From Theristus sp. LFF4_11 (taxonomy: Eukaryota > Nematoda > Chromadorea > Monhysterida > Xyalidae): DNA of 64,000 bases. The translations under genes were made by a program, and so were the position numbers. The stretch lies in the NCBI GenBank assembly GCA_030248135.1, contig JASANC010003362.1, positions 1 to 64,000 on the forward strand. The letters run 5' to 3'. Below, one piece after another: positions 1 to 12,400 of the stretch. The number at the start of each line of letters is the position of its first letter. Position 1 is the first letter of the stretch. The notes under the pieces are model-generated. The model saw nothing but the letters and a program-made list of their open reading frames with translations. It had not been told where the DNA came from and did not search any database.

Positions 1-164
1 AAAAATATGACTCTTATGTACTTGTATCCGTGTGTACCACATCAGAGACTTGAAAAGGTTGTCGAGCCAAGTCTTTCACTGCTTACACAAGGCCATATTC
101 CTCCTTTTATATGCGTCTCCCGCATTTTTAGATAATATTCTGACTTTTACATAAGCCCCGAAGG

Positions 165-935
165 TCGGACCAAAATCACAATACGTTGGGCACACAACTC
201 AGGTTTTTCATTTTTCGTTTTTAGGGCAATTTCGTCTATGCTATTTCGCCCAAAATCGTCACGATTCAGTACCTAGAAATTGCTCACATAAGAAAACTGA
301 CCCAAAAGCCGTGATCGGCGCAATGAATTACCATAGAAAACACCGACTTCTTGTTTTTCATTTCTGGACCGGTTTCACTAAATTCCACGGCCGATTCGCC
401 CGAAATCGTCACGATTCGGTATCTAGAGTTGCTCACATGAAAAAACTATCACAAAATCCGTGATCAGTGTATTTAATTACCATGGAAAACACCGTTTTTT
501 TTTGTTTTTCATTTCTGGACCAATTTCGCCAATTTCCACGGCCGATTCGCCCGAAATCGTCACGATTCAGTATCTAGAGTTGCTCACATAAAAAACTAAC
601 ACAAAATCCGTGATCAGCGCATTGAATTACCCTGGAAAACATCCTTTTCTTATTTTTCGTTTCTGGACCGATTTGGCCAATTTCCACGGCCGATTCGCCC
701 GAAATCGTCACGATTCAGTATCTAGAGTTGCTCACGTAAGAAAACTAACCCAAAATCCGTGATCAGCGCATTGAATTACCCTGGAAAACAATCTTTTCTT
801 GTTTTTCGTTTCTGGACCGATTTCGCCAATTTCGACGGCCGATTCGCCCGAAATCGTCACGATTCAGCATCTAGAGTTGCTCACGTAAGAAAACTAACCC
901 AAAATCCGTGATCAGCGCATTGAATTACTACGGAC
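165..935. repeat. Tandem repeat, unit about 149 bp
   Basis: A tandem array of about five units. The anchor GTGATCAGCGCATTGAATTAC (or a close variant) recurs at about 313, 461, 610, 759 and 908, a spacing of 148-149 bp. Each unit also carries a Helitron-unrelated block with GATTCGCCCGAAATCGTCAC. Units at the left are more diverged than those at 600-900. No coding potential is seen. This looks like a satellite or minisatellite block that may continue left of the window. Confidence 0.85.
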
Positions 936-1224
936 TAGACCTTTTTCCTACTATTTTTCGCAGCTCAGACAAAATTTGTAAGAGTGAAAAACTGATACCC
1001 AGTCAAAATGCTACGAACTTTCAAAGAATGCACAATTTTGACTCAAAAAAGTGCCCGGGCAAAAAAATTAACTAAATTTTCAAAAAATACGGATGAAATT
1101 ACCCTAGGAAACATTTTTGTTCAACTGTGAAAGTGTCCCAGCTAAAAATTGAAAGGGCGAACACTTAAAACCAGGTGAAAACCCTCCGAACAATTAAAAA
1201 TGCTAAAAATTAAAACCTTAGATT

Positions 1225-2400
1225 TTTGCCCCGGGCATTTTTATTGCTCTAAAAATGGGGCAAAACACATTTTTATGCGTTTTTCAGTGGTTTTGCTTAA
1301 TTTTTAAAATAAAAAAATGCCCGGGGCAAAAATATAAGGTCAGATTCGAATTCAGCGATTCCGAAAACCTCTCTGTAGAATTAAAAATTAAAATTACAAA
1401 TTGTTTCTAAACTGATTCTTTTACTGTGAAACGAAATAGTGTGCAAAAAGCAAAAAAATCAACTTTTTACCCATGTTTTGGGTGGGCAAGTGGTCAGTTG
1501 CAAAATATCAAAACTGATTCAGATACAGCGGTTGTAAGGCTGTTATGAAACTGTTTTTTAATTAACTCTACATTTAAAACTAAAAATTAAAACAAAAAAC
1601 CACTGGAAAACGCAAAAAATGTGTTTTTGCCCTATTTTTAAAGCAATAAAAATGCCCGGGGCAAAAATCTAAGGTCAGATTCAAATTCAGCAATCTTGAA
1701 ACTCTCCCTGTAGAACTAAAAATTAAAAGTACAAGTTGTTTCTAACTTGATTTTTTCACTGTGAAACGAAAACGTGTGCAAAAAGCAAAAAAATCAATTT
1801 TTACCCATTTTTTAAGTGGACAAATAGTCAGTTGCAAAATATCAAAACAGATTCAGATACAGCGGTTGTATGGCTGTTATAAAACAGTTTTGTTAAAAAA
1901 ATCCGCACTTAAAATTAAAAATTAAAACAAAAAACCACATGAAAACGCATAAAAATGTGTTTTTGCCCAACTTTTAGAGCAAAAAAAAGTCCCTGGACAA
2001 AAATCTAAAGGCAGATTCGAATTCAGCGACCCCGAAACCCTCTATGTAGAACTAAAAATTTAAATTACAAGTTGTTTCTAACTTGATTTTTTCACTGTGA
2101 AACGAAAACGTGTGCAAAAAGCAAAAAAAATCAACTTTTTCCCCATTTTTTGGGTGGGCAAGTGGTCAGTTGCAAAATATCAAAACTGATTCCGATACAG
2201 CGGTTGTAAGGCTGTTGTAAAACAGCTTTGTTAAAAAAATCCGCACTTAAAATTAAAAATTAAAACCAAAAAACACTGGAAAACGCAAAAAATGTGTTTT
2301 TGCCCAATTTTAGGGCAAAAAAATGCCCGGGGCAAAAATCTAAGATTAGATTCGAACTCAGCGACCCCGAAACCCCTTGTTGAACCAAAAATGAAAATCG
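1225..2400. repeat. Tandem repeat, unit about 335 bp
   Basis: Three to four diverged copies of an A/T-rich unit. The anchor CAGATTCGAATTCAGCGA (with variants) occurs at about 1343, 1677, 2012 and 2348. Each unit also has AAAATGCCCGGGGCAAAAAT, a near-palindrome around CCCGGG, and the block GTCAGTTGCAAAATATCAAA. It is adjacent to the 149 bp array but different in sequence. No gene is seen. Confidence 0.8.
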
Positions 2401-3205
2401 AAAAATTGTGTTTATGAGCTCAAAAAATGTTTTAAAAAATAGCGTAATTTAAAAAAAAAGTAATTTTAACTAGCGTCGTAGCTCCTCAGGGACCCCCCTT
2501 GCAAGGGCTCATTGATACAGGGCCTTAAAGAACTCCGCAAGATCTTTCACGTGAATACTGTGTGAGGTTCCAGAAACTGTGCAACTACGAGATACGGTAG
2601 GGCTAAAAAGGTACACTTTGCGAAAAATCGCAAAAAATCGAGGGTTTTTTAACTTCCGCGTCCTAAAAACGACCTTTATAGGCATAATCAGGGGGTACTC
2701 AGGGGGTAAACCTGAAGCGCCTTGATTAGTAGAATGTCCCTGCACCCTTGGTTTAAAAACTTTCCCATGTAGCGCAGACCCCCCCCCCCCCCCCCACTCT
2801 TATTTGCAAACGGTGTTAACATGCTGGCGCTGCTTGGCTGCTTGGCTGCTTGCTCAAGTGTGAAAGCAAGTGAGCAAGCGATTTTTCAAAAAAATCGCTT
2901 TCAGTGCTGCTGAGGAAACTGAAACAAAACAAAATAAGACAACTTGCTTAACCAAACAACTTCACAAGCACGCAAGAGCATTTTTTGCAGATTGACACTT
3001 TAAACAACGCTAGCTTGATGGTTGACACAACAATTCAAAATTGCTTGATCATGAGGATAACGACAGGGTCACCACTGAGGCGATTATTGCCGTGTCACAC
3101 AAATAACATGAAACAAATTCCTCATGTAAATTTTGAAAACTGCAGAACTCGCAGAACCAAAAAGCTGGTAGCACAAACATGATTCAACTTGTTTTATTTT
3201 TTCAG
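2401..3205. other. No gene recognised; poly-C tract
   Basis: I see no conserved coding sequence here. Short open frames on both strands match nothing I know. A run of about 18 C lies near 2779-2797, and a TGCTTGGC microrepeat lies near 2830-2850. Confidence 0.5.
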
Positions 3206-3303
3206 TGATCACAATCGTGCTCGTTAAAGTTGAAGAGATCGACGAGCTGCCTGACGGCATCCAGCAAGTGGACGTGATAATCTCCGAGTGGATGGGCCAT
3301 TGT
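3206..3303 (+). pseudogene. Orphan exon of a type I protein arginine methyltransferase (PRMT1-like)
   Basis: After a good acceptor (polypyrimidine then TTCAG) there is an open stretch of about 32 codons. It reads VITIVLVKVEEIDELP, then QQVDVIISEWMGHC. Type I PRMTs carry the same block (a VEE..LP segment followed by the double-E loop start SEWMG), where the glutamate binds the substrate arginine. The usual next residues of the family (LFYESML) do not follow, and no other PRMT exon is visible within several kb on either side. I therefore read it as a detached gene fragment. An alternative is one exon of a gene whose other exons lie left of the window. Confidence 0.6.
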
Positions 3304-4109
3304 ATTCAAGCTTCAGTCATTTCAAGTCGATTTGTTCGATACTAACCTAACTAAACAACGGAAATGACAACCCAAATTAACCAAAAGTTGTGAAAACTGA
3401 GTGTTACAGAGACTGTGTGGTTTTCCTGTTGATTTTCAACTTTTGTGCGACGTTCCTGGAACCTTGATTCTTCATCGATTGTTCACTTGATTGCATGTTC
3501 AACCAAATTGAATTTCCGTTTCAAGCCATATTTTGTGTATGTATTGTTGGTGTCTTTTCGCTTACAGCAATACTGACTGATTGTGCTGTTTCTCTCACAC
3601 TCAGACTGAGCCGAACACTGTTTAGCCAATACACCTGTCGGTTGTTATTGTAGTGCACGATTGCAGCCGCAAGCTGTTTTAATAGAAGCAAAAAAGAACG
3701 ACGTTTTGGCTATTTGTTTCACGGAATAAGATTGGGAGACTCGCATGCGTTGCCTGTGTTCCAGTCTACTGTCATGTGATTGTTTCACATTCCAATTCAC
3801 AATCCAATTCCAAGGTTTGTAAACGATTTCCAGACTGATCGTATTTCAACACCGAAAGCTGAAAGAAACCAAATCAGATTATTCAGGTTGGTCATAGTTC
3901 GAGTTCGAGCATAACGGGAATGTTTCATTTTGTCTAGTTGCGTCGGGTTGCAATTTTTCGATTTTCAAGTTGCAGTTCTGTTGTTAAATGGTGGCTGGGC
4001 GCGTGCGTGAGAGGGTGTGCTGAAACTCCGCCTCCTTTTTTTCTTCCCTGTGTTTTGGAGGAGGAGCACCGGAACTGCAGATGCAGCTACTTTTAATAAT
4101 GATGCATTA
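3304..4109. other. No gene recognised
   Basis: Non-coding by inspection. There are no long frames, no family motif, and no mobile-element ends that I could pair. Confidence 0.5.
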
Positions 4110-4256
4110 CGGAACAACTATGCCCCCCAAAGTCACATGGCCCCCCCCGCGCCCCCCCCCAAAATTTTCCAGCTATCTATCTATCTGGAAAGTTTGCTCC
4201 AGCTATCTATATCGGCCCCCCCCAACCCCTCGGCTCTGGAACAACTATGAATAGAC
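4110..4256. repeat. Dispersed low-complexity repeat, copy 1
   Basis: The sequence runs from GGAACAACTATGCCCCCC, through C-runs and an AGCTATCTATCTATCTGG stretch, to CCTCGGCTCTGGAACAACTAT. The same order of blocks recurs at 18235-18385 inside FARSB. The two copies share both the C-runs and the TATC microsatellite, so it is a dispersed repeat and not a local expansion. Confidence 0.7.
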
Positions 4257-4559
4257 CATTAGATGTTTGAATTAAATTAAATTTTCTTTGACTTTACCTT
4301 GTCACTTAGTCTTCAACGCTGCAGGTAGTATTCTGGATTGATTTATCGACTGTTTTCAGCCTTGGTGAGTGATGATCGACTCGCGCATTGAAGTACTTGA
4401 GCGTCGCAAAGGCTAGTTCAACAAATTCCGATGTCGCTAAGGTGAGATAGAAGCAGAGAACTCACATTTACGCATCGTTTTTCAGGATCTCGAAAGGTGG
4501 AAATTGCACTGTCTGCCACTGCAAGCGTAACTTCGTTGGTTGCTCGTTGCTGTTTCGCC

Positions 4560-4800
4560 TCGTGTCGTCAGCATGATCACACCGGTTTGTTGTGGAACTT
4601 GTTTCCATGTTATTTGAGGTGAATTGAGAGGAAAAACACGAGACGTGATGTCGTCGGTGGGAAAATGGGGTCGCCGAAACCAAGTCTGAAATTTTCACCC
4701 TCCTCCCATATGAGTGGGGGTCATATGGTAAGTCGGTGGCTCCTCAGATGGTGATATTCGGACTCCCTGAAAAATTCTGAACAACTTTCATTTTAAAAAA
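4560..4800 (+). repeat. Dispersed repeat Z, copy 1
   Basis: This block contains CATATGAGTGGGGGTCATAT and CCACATATG-like motifs and ends in an A/T-rich stretch. It is the reverse complement of about 63230-63475, with nearly the same sequence over about 240 bp. Together with repeats Y and X it forms a composite that recurs at the right edge of the window in rearranged order. Confidence 0.75.
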
Positions 4801-4849
4801 AAAATTAAAAAAATTTTTTTTTTTTAAAGAAAAAAAATAGAAAATCTTT

Positions 4850-5030
4850 TTTTTCTTGACATCTCTAGGTGGACCCCCCCCCACAGAAAATTTTGAAAAA
4901 ATGCACCCCCCCCATGGGGGGGTCCCACGTTACCATAGGTTGGACCCCCCCCCTCACTTTTTGGTCGGCACCCCCCCCCCCCACGGCACCGTACCCCCCC
5001 CCCCCCCTTCGAAATTTTTTTTGGGCCCAC
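4850..5030. repeat. C-run low-complexity stretch
   Basis: Many runs of 7-12 C separated by short spacers. Open frames on both strands here are proline- or glycine-rich artefacts of the runs and are not genes. Confidence 0.7.
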
Positions 5031-5235
5031 GGTACTGCTGACAGACGAAAGTTTAACACGTTAGTTTAGCTCAGCACGCAAGTTTTAACATGTGGCCATG
5101 TTATCGGGTATCTGAAAAACGGTCGTGTGATGTGGTATTAACCAACATCTCGGCTCCAATTGTTTAACAATATATCGCACAACTCCATTGTAGACCTATA
5201 ACATACGCCAATCAACAAGATATCATGTTCATCTC

Positions 5236-5590
5236 ATGGCCTACCGACTGAAAAACATGTTCTAAGTTGCAAGAAAACGATTTCTGAAACGATATTTCAA
5301 TTCAGTTAAGTCATTTCAACGCTAAAAATTGACTCTAGAAGTCATCCAAATCGAAAAACATGGAGTACGTCGGTCAAAATGACCAAATAATGACATTTAC
5401 CTAAGCACACAAAGAAGTTGGGAAGAAAATTTGGTTTGAACTTTCAAAAAATTATGCCATAAATCGAATTTTCAGAGCAAAGTAGAAGAAAAATTTTTCA
5501 AATTTTTTTTTTTAATTTGAAAAAAAAATCCAAATTTAAAAAAAAAAACGAAAAAAATTTTTTTTTTCAAAGCCCCTAACCCTAGGTGGT
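5236..5590 (+). repeat. Dispersed repeat Y, copy 1
   Basis: The stretch from CATGGCCTACCGACTGAAAA to CAAAGCCCCTAACCCTAG is nearly identical to 60325-60686 over about 355 bp in the same orientation. Its right end, CCTAACCCTA, is the complement of a TAGGGTTAGG-type terminus. This resembles hAT ends, so Y may be a truncated hAT element. Confidence 0.75.
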
Positions 5591-5656
5591 GTCGCGTGAC
5601 CCCCCCCCACCCCCACCCCCCCCCCCACCTCTACTCGTCGTAGTAACAGACCAGAG

Positions 5657-6396
5657 TAGGGTTGTTAAAAAAAACAAAAATCGTCATTTTTGTTTTTTAT
5701 TTTTAAAAAAAATTTTTTTTTTTTTTTTTTTTAAATTTCAAAAATCAAAGTTGTGCTAAATCAATCAGGGAGTCCGAAGAACCACATATGATATGCAAGC
5801 GCCTCCCGAATGACTCCCATATGACGGAACTTTGCAGATTTTGTTTTGGTGACCTCAATTACCCCTTTTCCAAACCGTCACCATGCCTCTTCTTGTGTTT
5901 TGACCTCTAAAACGTCACTAATTGTCCCCAGCTAAACTAATGCTAAAGTGAAGACAAACATACCGCCTTGAAATTCGATCAATTCTTCTGATGGTGTCGC
6001 GACGACACGACACGAAGCAGCAAGCAACCAGACAACGTAGCGCTTGCAAACGGAGCAGCGAGCACAACCGGACGCTTTGCGAGGCTAATCGTCACCTTAT
6101 CTGCATCGGAAATGGTAGGCCAAGCTTTGGGACGCTCAAAAACTTCATCGCAGATGTTGTCGAAGCGTAAAATCAGTCGGTAAAACGGTCCAAAATCGAC
6201 TGCTAAAGGTTTTACGAGGTATAATCAAAGAAAATTTTTGTTGAACTTTCGAAAAATTGTGCCAAAATTGAGGTTTTCAGAGCATATTAGAGGAAAATTT
6301 TATGAATTTTTTTTTAAAAAAAAAATCGGCATTTTTGTTTTTTTTTAATCACTTTTTTTTAAAAAAAAAAATTTTCATTTTTGTTTAACAACCCCA
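5657..6396 (+). mobile_element. hAT-type MITE (repeat X), 740 bp, with 8 bp target duplication
   Basis: The element begins TAGGGTTGTTAAA and ends TTTAACAACCCCA, its imperfect inverted repeat. It is flanked on both sides by the identical 8-mer GACCAGAG (5649-5656 and 6397-6404), the duplication size of hAT elements. It has no coding capacity. A partial reverse copy lies at 60686-61029, and another copy starts at 63505 and runs off the window. The element ends 66 bp before the FARSB start codon, so it is in the proximal promoter or 5' leader of that gene. Confidence 0.85.
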
Positions 6397-6462
6397 GACC
6401 AGAGTGAGTACCAGACTGATTTGTTCCTATACGATCAAACGATAAAGCGAATAAGGAGAGTA

Positions 6463-9400
6463 ATGCCAATCATCGGTGTGCGCAAGAAGCTGCTTGATCA
6501 GGCACTTGGAAAAAACTTCAGTGAGTTTTCAGCACTTTTTTGTTGATTTTTGTGCAAATCGGAACTGGGGGGAGCAAAGCAACGCTGGCACTCGTTGCGT
6601 GCTGATTGCTTTTTGGGTACTCCTTCAAAATACGGGTCCGCTCAAATTTCATCGCAGCGCGCTGATTGATGGCTCAAATGAAAGCCCTCGTTCTGCTGAG
6701 TAATCCTGTGTATGGGTTTTTTGAAATTCAAAAATTTGAAGAAGTTATTTGAATTTGAAATTTTAGATAGGGTGGGTCTGTGGTGAGCTTGTCAAGTGCA
6801 CTGAATGTTGTATTTATGTGCTTGATAGATATTTATGATGGATACCGTTCACATGATTGCATGAAACAGTCATACGTCTGAAATTGGTGCCCACGGGTTA
6901 CGGTAGCGGCAGTTTTGGGTCTTGACACGAAGTTGCAGAAAACCACTTTGTTTCTTGGGAATAACAGTTGAAACCTTTTAGAAACATGCAGCATTTATAA
7001 CAGAATGTCAAAAACCGGATTCCAAGGATTACGGTAATTCTGCAGTGGGTCTCGACACGATTTTTTAAAAACGTCCTTTTATTGCCAAGATAAGCTACTA
7101 GAATGATGGATGCCGTTCACGTGATTGCATGTAACAGTCATATGTCGGAAGTTTGGTCCCACGGGTTACGGTAGCGGTAGTTTGGGGTCTTGACACGAAG
7201 TTGATGAAAACCACTTTGTTTCTTGTGAATAACAGTTGAAAGCTTTTTGAAACATGCAACGGAACTCAGAAAACACTCGGCTGTCCCTAGGGTTGGCACA
7301 GGAAAAAAAACCGGTTTCTTTTCCGTTTTAAAACCGGTTTTTTTCTACTTTTTTCCTGAAAAAATAAAGAACCGGTTTTTTACCTAAAAAATTTTTAGAC
7401 TTCGTGGACAAAAATCACAATTCTTCGTTTGATTGATAAAATGTAAAATTATATTTTTCAAAAAACGGTGCAGTGAACTGTGTCGAACTGAACTGGTGAA
7501 GCATCATTTTGCAGAAGCTTTTGTGGCAAGGGTCAAGTGAAATACGATAAAGACAAGGTGACTGCTAAACTAAATGCATATGCAGACTGACTGACGATGT
7601 TGTCGATTTGCAAAGGGTAACTGATGAAATGTTATTTTTCGAACGCAATCCGCTACCGGTTTCACTTTGCAGTTCTGCAAATCTCGCCCCCTGATCGGGG
7701 TCAGCTATCCGGTCTCCTTGCAACCGTCCCTCCCGCTCCCCACACCTACACGGTCACTGCCCAGTCTTTGTTTTCAATTTATTGAACGTGCTGCCCTGGA
7801 AACCAATAAAAGCAAAATTGGTTTGATTTGAGACAAAACGTTGGGTTGCATTGGGTGGCAAAAAAGCAAATTGGGTCGGCTGTATTCCCAAAAACCGCAT
7901 TTTACGCTGCTCAAAATCACTAATTTTGATGTATTTCCTATTTTGAGTTCAAGATGCCAAGTTCTGGAAAGTTTTGGAGCTGGGAAGCATTCGGTTTTTT
8001 ATGGTTTTAAAACGGTTTTAAAACGGAAAAGAAACCGGTTTTTTTCCTGGCAATATAAAAAACCGGTTTTTTACCAACTCTAGCTGTCCCATTCAGCGAC
8101 GTTCAGCAAACGGCGGCTACGAAATTGGCATGTGCTGTATGGCTACTCTCAGGGTGACATCGCTACTTTTACTACATGTACAAACGCAGCTAATGTTACA
8201 CAACATTTTTGCTTGAGAAGACATTTGTTCGCGACCCTTCGAGTCACTTGCTGCATTCGTTACCGGGTTTCATTGGCATACTTTCTCAATTTCACGACTG
8301 CGATGTCAAAGTTTTCTGTCAACCCACCAATCATGTGAACGGTATCCATCATTCTAGTAGCTTTTCTTGGCAATAAAAGGACGTCTTAAAACAATCGTGT
8401 CGAGATCCACTGCAGAGTTACCGTAATCCTTGAAATCCGGTTTTTGACATTCTGTTATAATGCTGCATGTTTCTAAAAGGTTTTAAGTGTTATTCACAAG
8501 AAACAAAGTGGTTTTCTGCAACTTCGTGTCAAGACCCAAAACTACCGCTACCGTAACCCGTGGACCCTACTATCAGACGTATGACTGTTTCATGCAATCA
8601 TGTGAACGGTATCCATCATAAATATCTATCAAGCACATAAATACAACATTCAGTGCACTGTACACGCTCACCACAGACCCACCCTATCTAAAATTTCAAA
8701 TTCAAATAACTTCTTCAAATTTTTGAATTTCAAAAAACCCATACACAGGATTACTCAGCAGAACAAGGGCTTTCATTTGAGCCATCAATCAGCGCGCTGC
8801 GATGAAATTTGAGCGGACCCGTATTTTGAAGGAGTACCGCTTTTTGATTGACTTGTGCTTTCTCGAACACATGTTGAGCATGCACATGACGACAGCCTGC
8901 AGATAACCGCAGTTGCAAAAATATTCTGTTCTCTTCTGACTGACTGACGGGAATCAGCGCAGGCGGGAAATATACATGCCTCCGTGACGTGACTCCGGAT
9001 CAAACTGTGACCTTTTTCAGCCGAAGAAGAATTTGATGCACTGTGCTTCGATTATGGCCTCGAGTTGGATGAAGTGGTAAGTGCAGGGCAAAGTGAATTC
9101 GGACGGAAAGGTTTTGTGGTGTTTTTTTTAAATTCTTGTCCGCTCCAAAATCATAGGGGGCTCCGGTCCGAGGGATTCGAGAGCTAAGTCCGGGGGCTGA
9201 CAAATACTTTTTTCTTGCGTGCAAAGTCTGCAAAGTTGCATTTCAGACAACGGAACGAGCGCAGCTCGAGCGTGAAGGTGGCACGACGACGGCGGCGTCG
9301 GTGGCCGTTGGATCGAACGACGACGACGTCATATATCGCATTGAGCTGCCGGCGAATCGTTACGATCTGCTCTGTTTGGAGGGACTCTCGACCGCACTCC

Positions 9401-12400
9401 GCGTGTTCCTGTCAAAGTCGGTCGAAAGATGCAACCGTGCGCTTTATGTCCGCTATTGACTGCTTTTGGGTGATGCTGTGCTTGTGCAGCTGCGATTGGG
9501 AATGCTAGAAAACGACTTTCACTCAGAAAACTGTTTTTTGTGCGGATTTCCGAAATTTCGATTTCTTGTCGACTCGAATTAAATTTCTTGTTTTTGTTTT
9601 GTTCGACTCGGCATTTTTTTGTTTTTCGGTTTTTTTAACTTATTTGTTCGCAAAATTGTCGATTTATTATTTTGTTCAGGCAACCCATTCCACAGTATCG
9701 GCTAGCTCGCCCTTCAAAGATGCAACGATTGGTGATCGAAAAAAGTGTGCGTCACACAGTGAAGATGCAGTGCTTGATTTTTTTGGTGTTTTTTGTTCGC
9801 TTCATAGATTAAAATCACCAGTGGCGAACAGAAGCATCACAACTTGTCCAATGCCCTGTTTTTTTTATTTTAGACCCAAGACGTGCGTCCGCACTGCGTG
9901 GCCGCAATCTTGCGAAACGTCACAATAACACCGGAATCATATGCGAGCTTCATTGATCTGCAAGTCGGTGATTGATATGGCGACTTTGGTTGTTTTCAGT
10001 TCGGTGTTGGGTTAGTTTAGCGTCTGTTGTTTAACTGATCGGCGTTTGGCTGCATTTACGGAGCTTGTTTATGGTTGATTGGTTGTTTCTAGTGCTGCGC
10101 TGAAATTGTATGGTTTCATTTGATTACCTCATGGTTGTAGTTCTGCAGCGAGAACAGTGACTCACCCCACCCGTGCCAGATTATTTACCAGATCAGAGTG
10201 CCTTCGTTTTTCGTGATTTTCACCGCGCATTTCATTTCATCGCCGGTTGACGTTGCTTGTGCAGGACAAACTACACCAGAATCTGTGTCGCAAACGGTCA
10301 CTGGTCGCGATCGGCACGCACGACCTCGACACAGTCAAAGCGCCGTTCCGATACGTCGCACAGGCACCGAACGAAATTCGATTCAAAGCGCTCAGTCAGA
10401 CGGAAGAGCACACCGCTGCGCGGCTGATGGAGATTTATTCGGTATAGCGTCGTTCGCCGCTGATGCTTGCGCGTTAAGTCGTTTGTGGCAGAGATGGGCG
10501 CCGGGACAGTCTGTCCCGCACTTGCCCGGCGCCACCCCGCACTGTCCTGTACCGCAACCGAAAACCCTGTCCCGCGCCCCATCCCTAGTTTGTGGTGTAT
10601 TGCGAAATTCACAGTTTTATTTTGTCGATGAGACTTTGACGTTATGATGAACGGGAAGATGCAAGACGTGGACGTGACGACATGACTCAAAGAATTCACA
10701 ATAATGGGCAGGCAAAACGGTTCGCTTTCGTTAACTATCGTCGCCCGCAGGACTATATGATAGAAATCGGGTGTTAAGGGCCGTTTCTGCGTGACCTATG
10801 CGCATACGGCACGACGCGTAACGTCAGGTGACGCGTTATTGCATACGACCGTTCATGCCCGACGTACGTCTGCATACGTCAGTTGAATTCAGTTTAGTTT
10901 TATTCTGCAATGCACGGCATAAGACCAGAGAAGTGTAAGACACCATGAGTAGGCAAGCCAAAGTCACGCATCAACGGGCCTTCGGGTGTGTGCACAAGAA
11001 TAATCGCGCAAAAAACGGTTCGGTTTTCGTTCGCTCGCGCAGACGGACAGTCACCTACGTCACTATCTGCCGATCATCCGCGAGCAGCCGCACTACCCGG
11101 TCATCTACGACGCCAACGACGTTGTCCTCTCAATGCCGCCCATCATCAACGGTGTGCCCAATCAGAACGTTCATAATTACTGATCATCATATTCCACCCG
11201 TTGAAATGCGCGGAAGGCGCACTTTTTTCCTAGTTTCCGTTCTTGTTTATCCTTGCCCTGTTGGTCGTAAATAACGGATTTGGTGAGTTTCGTGTGTTTT
11301 CCATATGCGAATATTTCAATCGACGCTTCGGTCTCTGGACTCGGTGTACACCACGAAAACCATACTGGACATTTTTTTTAAATTTATTTGCACGCGCGCC
11401 GGTTCCGGAAACCCGAAGGTACCAAACTCCGGCGGAGACGGGCAATACTGCCCCGAGCCCAATTTTACCCTCGGCTCAGGAGGGAATAGACCATTAGATG
11501 TTCATTGGTCACTCTAATTTTCCACGAGTATGTCTTGTCCACAGCGAGGTTCGAACCCGGTACCTGCAGAACTGTAGGCCGAAGTTCTACCGCTACGCCA
11601 TTGACGCGACATTTGTCGGCAAAGTGTTGGCCCACTGGACTGATTGCAGGTTCATGTGATGCTTTTTTTTCAAGAAGACTATACCAACGGGTTTTCAGGC
11701 GACCACTCGAAACTGACGACCGACACGAAAAACATTTTCATCGAATGCACGGCCACGGATCTGGGAAAGGCGAAGATCGTGCTCGACACGCTGGTGACGA
11801 TGTTCAGTGAGCACTGCCAGCAAGCATGCACGTTCGTGGACGCCTGCGACAGTCGCTGTTTCTGAATTTGATAACACTGTCACTGCAGTTCACACCTTTT
11901 CCGCACATAAGGTGGCGGAGTGCCCTTACACTAGGTGTCAGCTCAGAAACTTCAGATGACATAAAATTTCGATGAAAACTTTCGGTTTTCTTTCCCATGC
12001 CAATCCTAGTGCTGTTGACAGTTTTTAGGATTGTTTCATTTTCAGACGCCAACGTTAAATGCTCGGGATAAAGACACCTGAGAAGTTTTGGGAGAACAGT
12101 TCCAACAGGAATTAGGCGTCTGCTATTCGGCAAGCAGCCAGCGAGGCCAGCAGAATACTTTTCAGAGTGTTTTTTTGTTTGCTTTAGCATCGAGCCAGTC
12201 GAAGTGCAACAGGTGGATGGCAGCGTCGTCGTGTATCCGGAGTTGAGGTACAGAACTGAAACGGTGTCAGTGTCGAAAATCAATCAACTGATTGGCATTG
12301 AGTGAGTGAATGAATCATGACGTTTGATATGAGTGTTGCAGAAAATCGGAACTTTGATGCTCGTTTCACTCGCATATTTTGATATTTTTAATACTGAATT

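Noticed and set aside
2985..3182. 65-codon frame before the PRMT fragment
   Set aside because: No methyltransferase motif (the AdoMet-binding GxGxG is absent); probably chance.
4824..5069. Open frames on both strands over C-runs
   Set aside because: Proline- or glycine-rich translations of homopolymer runs, with no family similarity.
5574..5585. Telomere-like CCCTAACCCTAG
   Set aside because: Only two units. It is the end of repeat Y, also at 60676-60686, and resembles a hAT terminus.
10198..10647. 149-codon frame overlapping FARSB exon 6
   Set aside because: The frame overlaps the conserved FARSB exon in another register; shadow frame.
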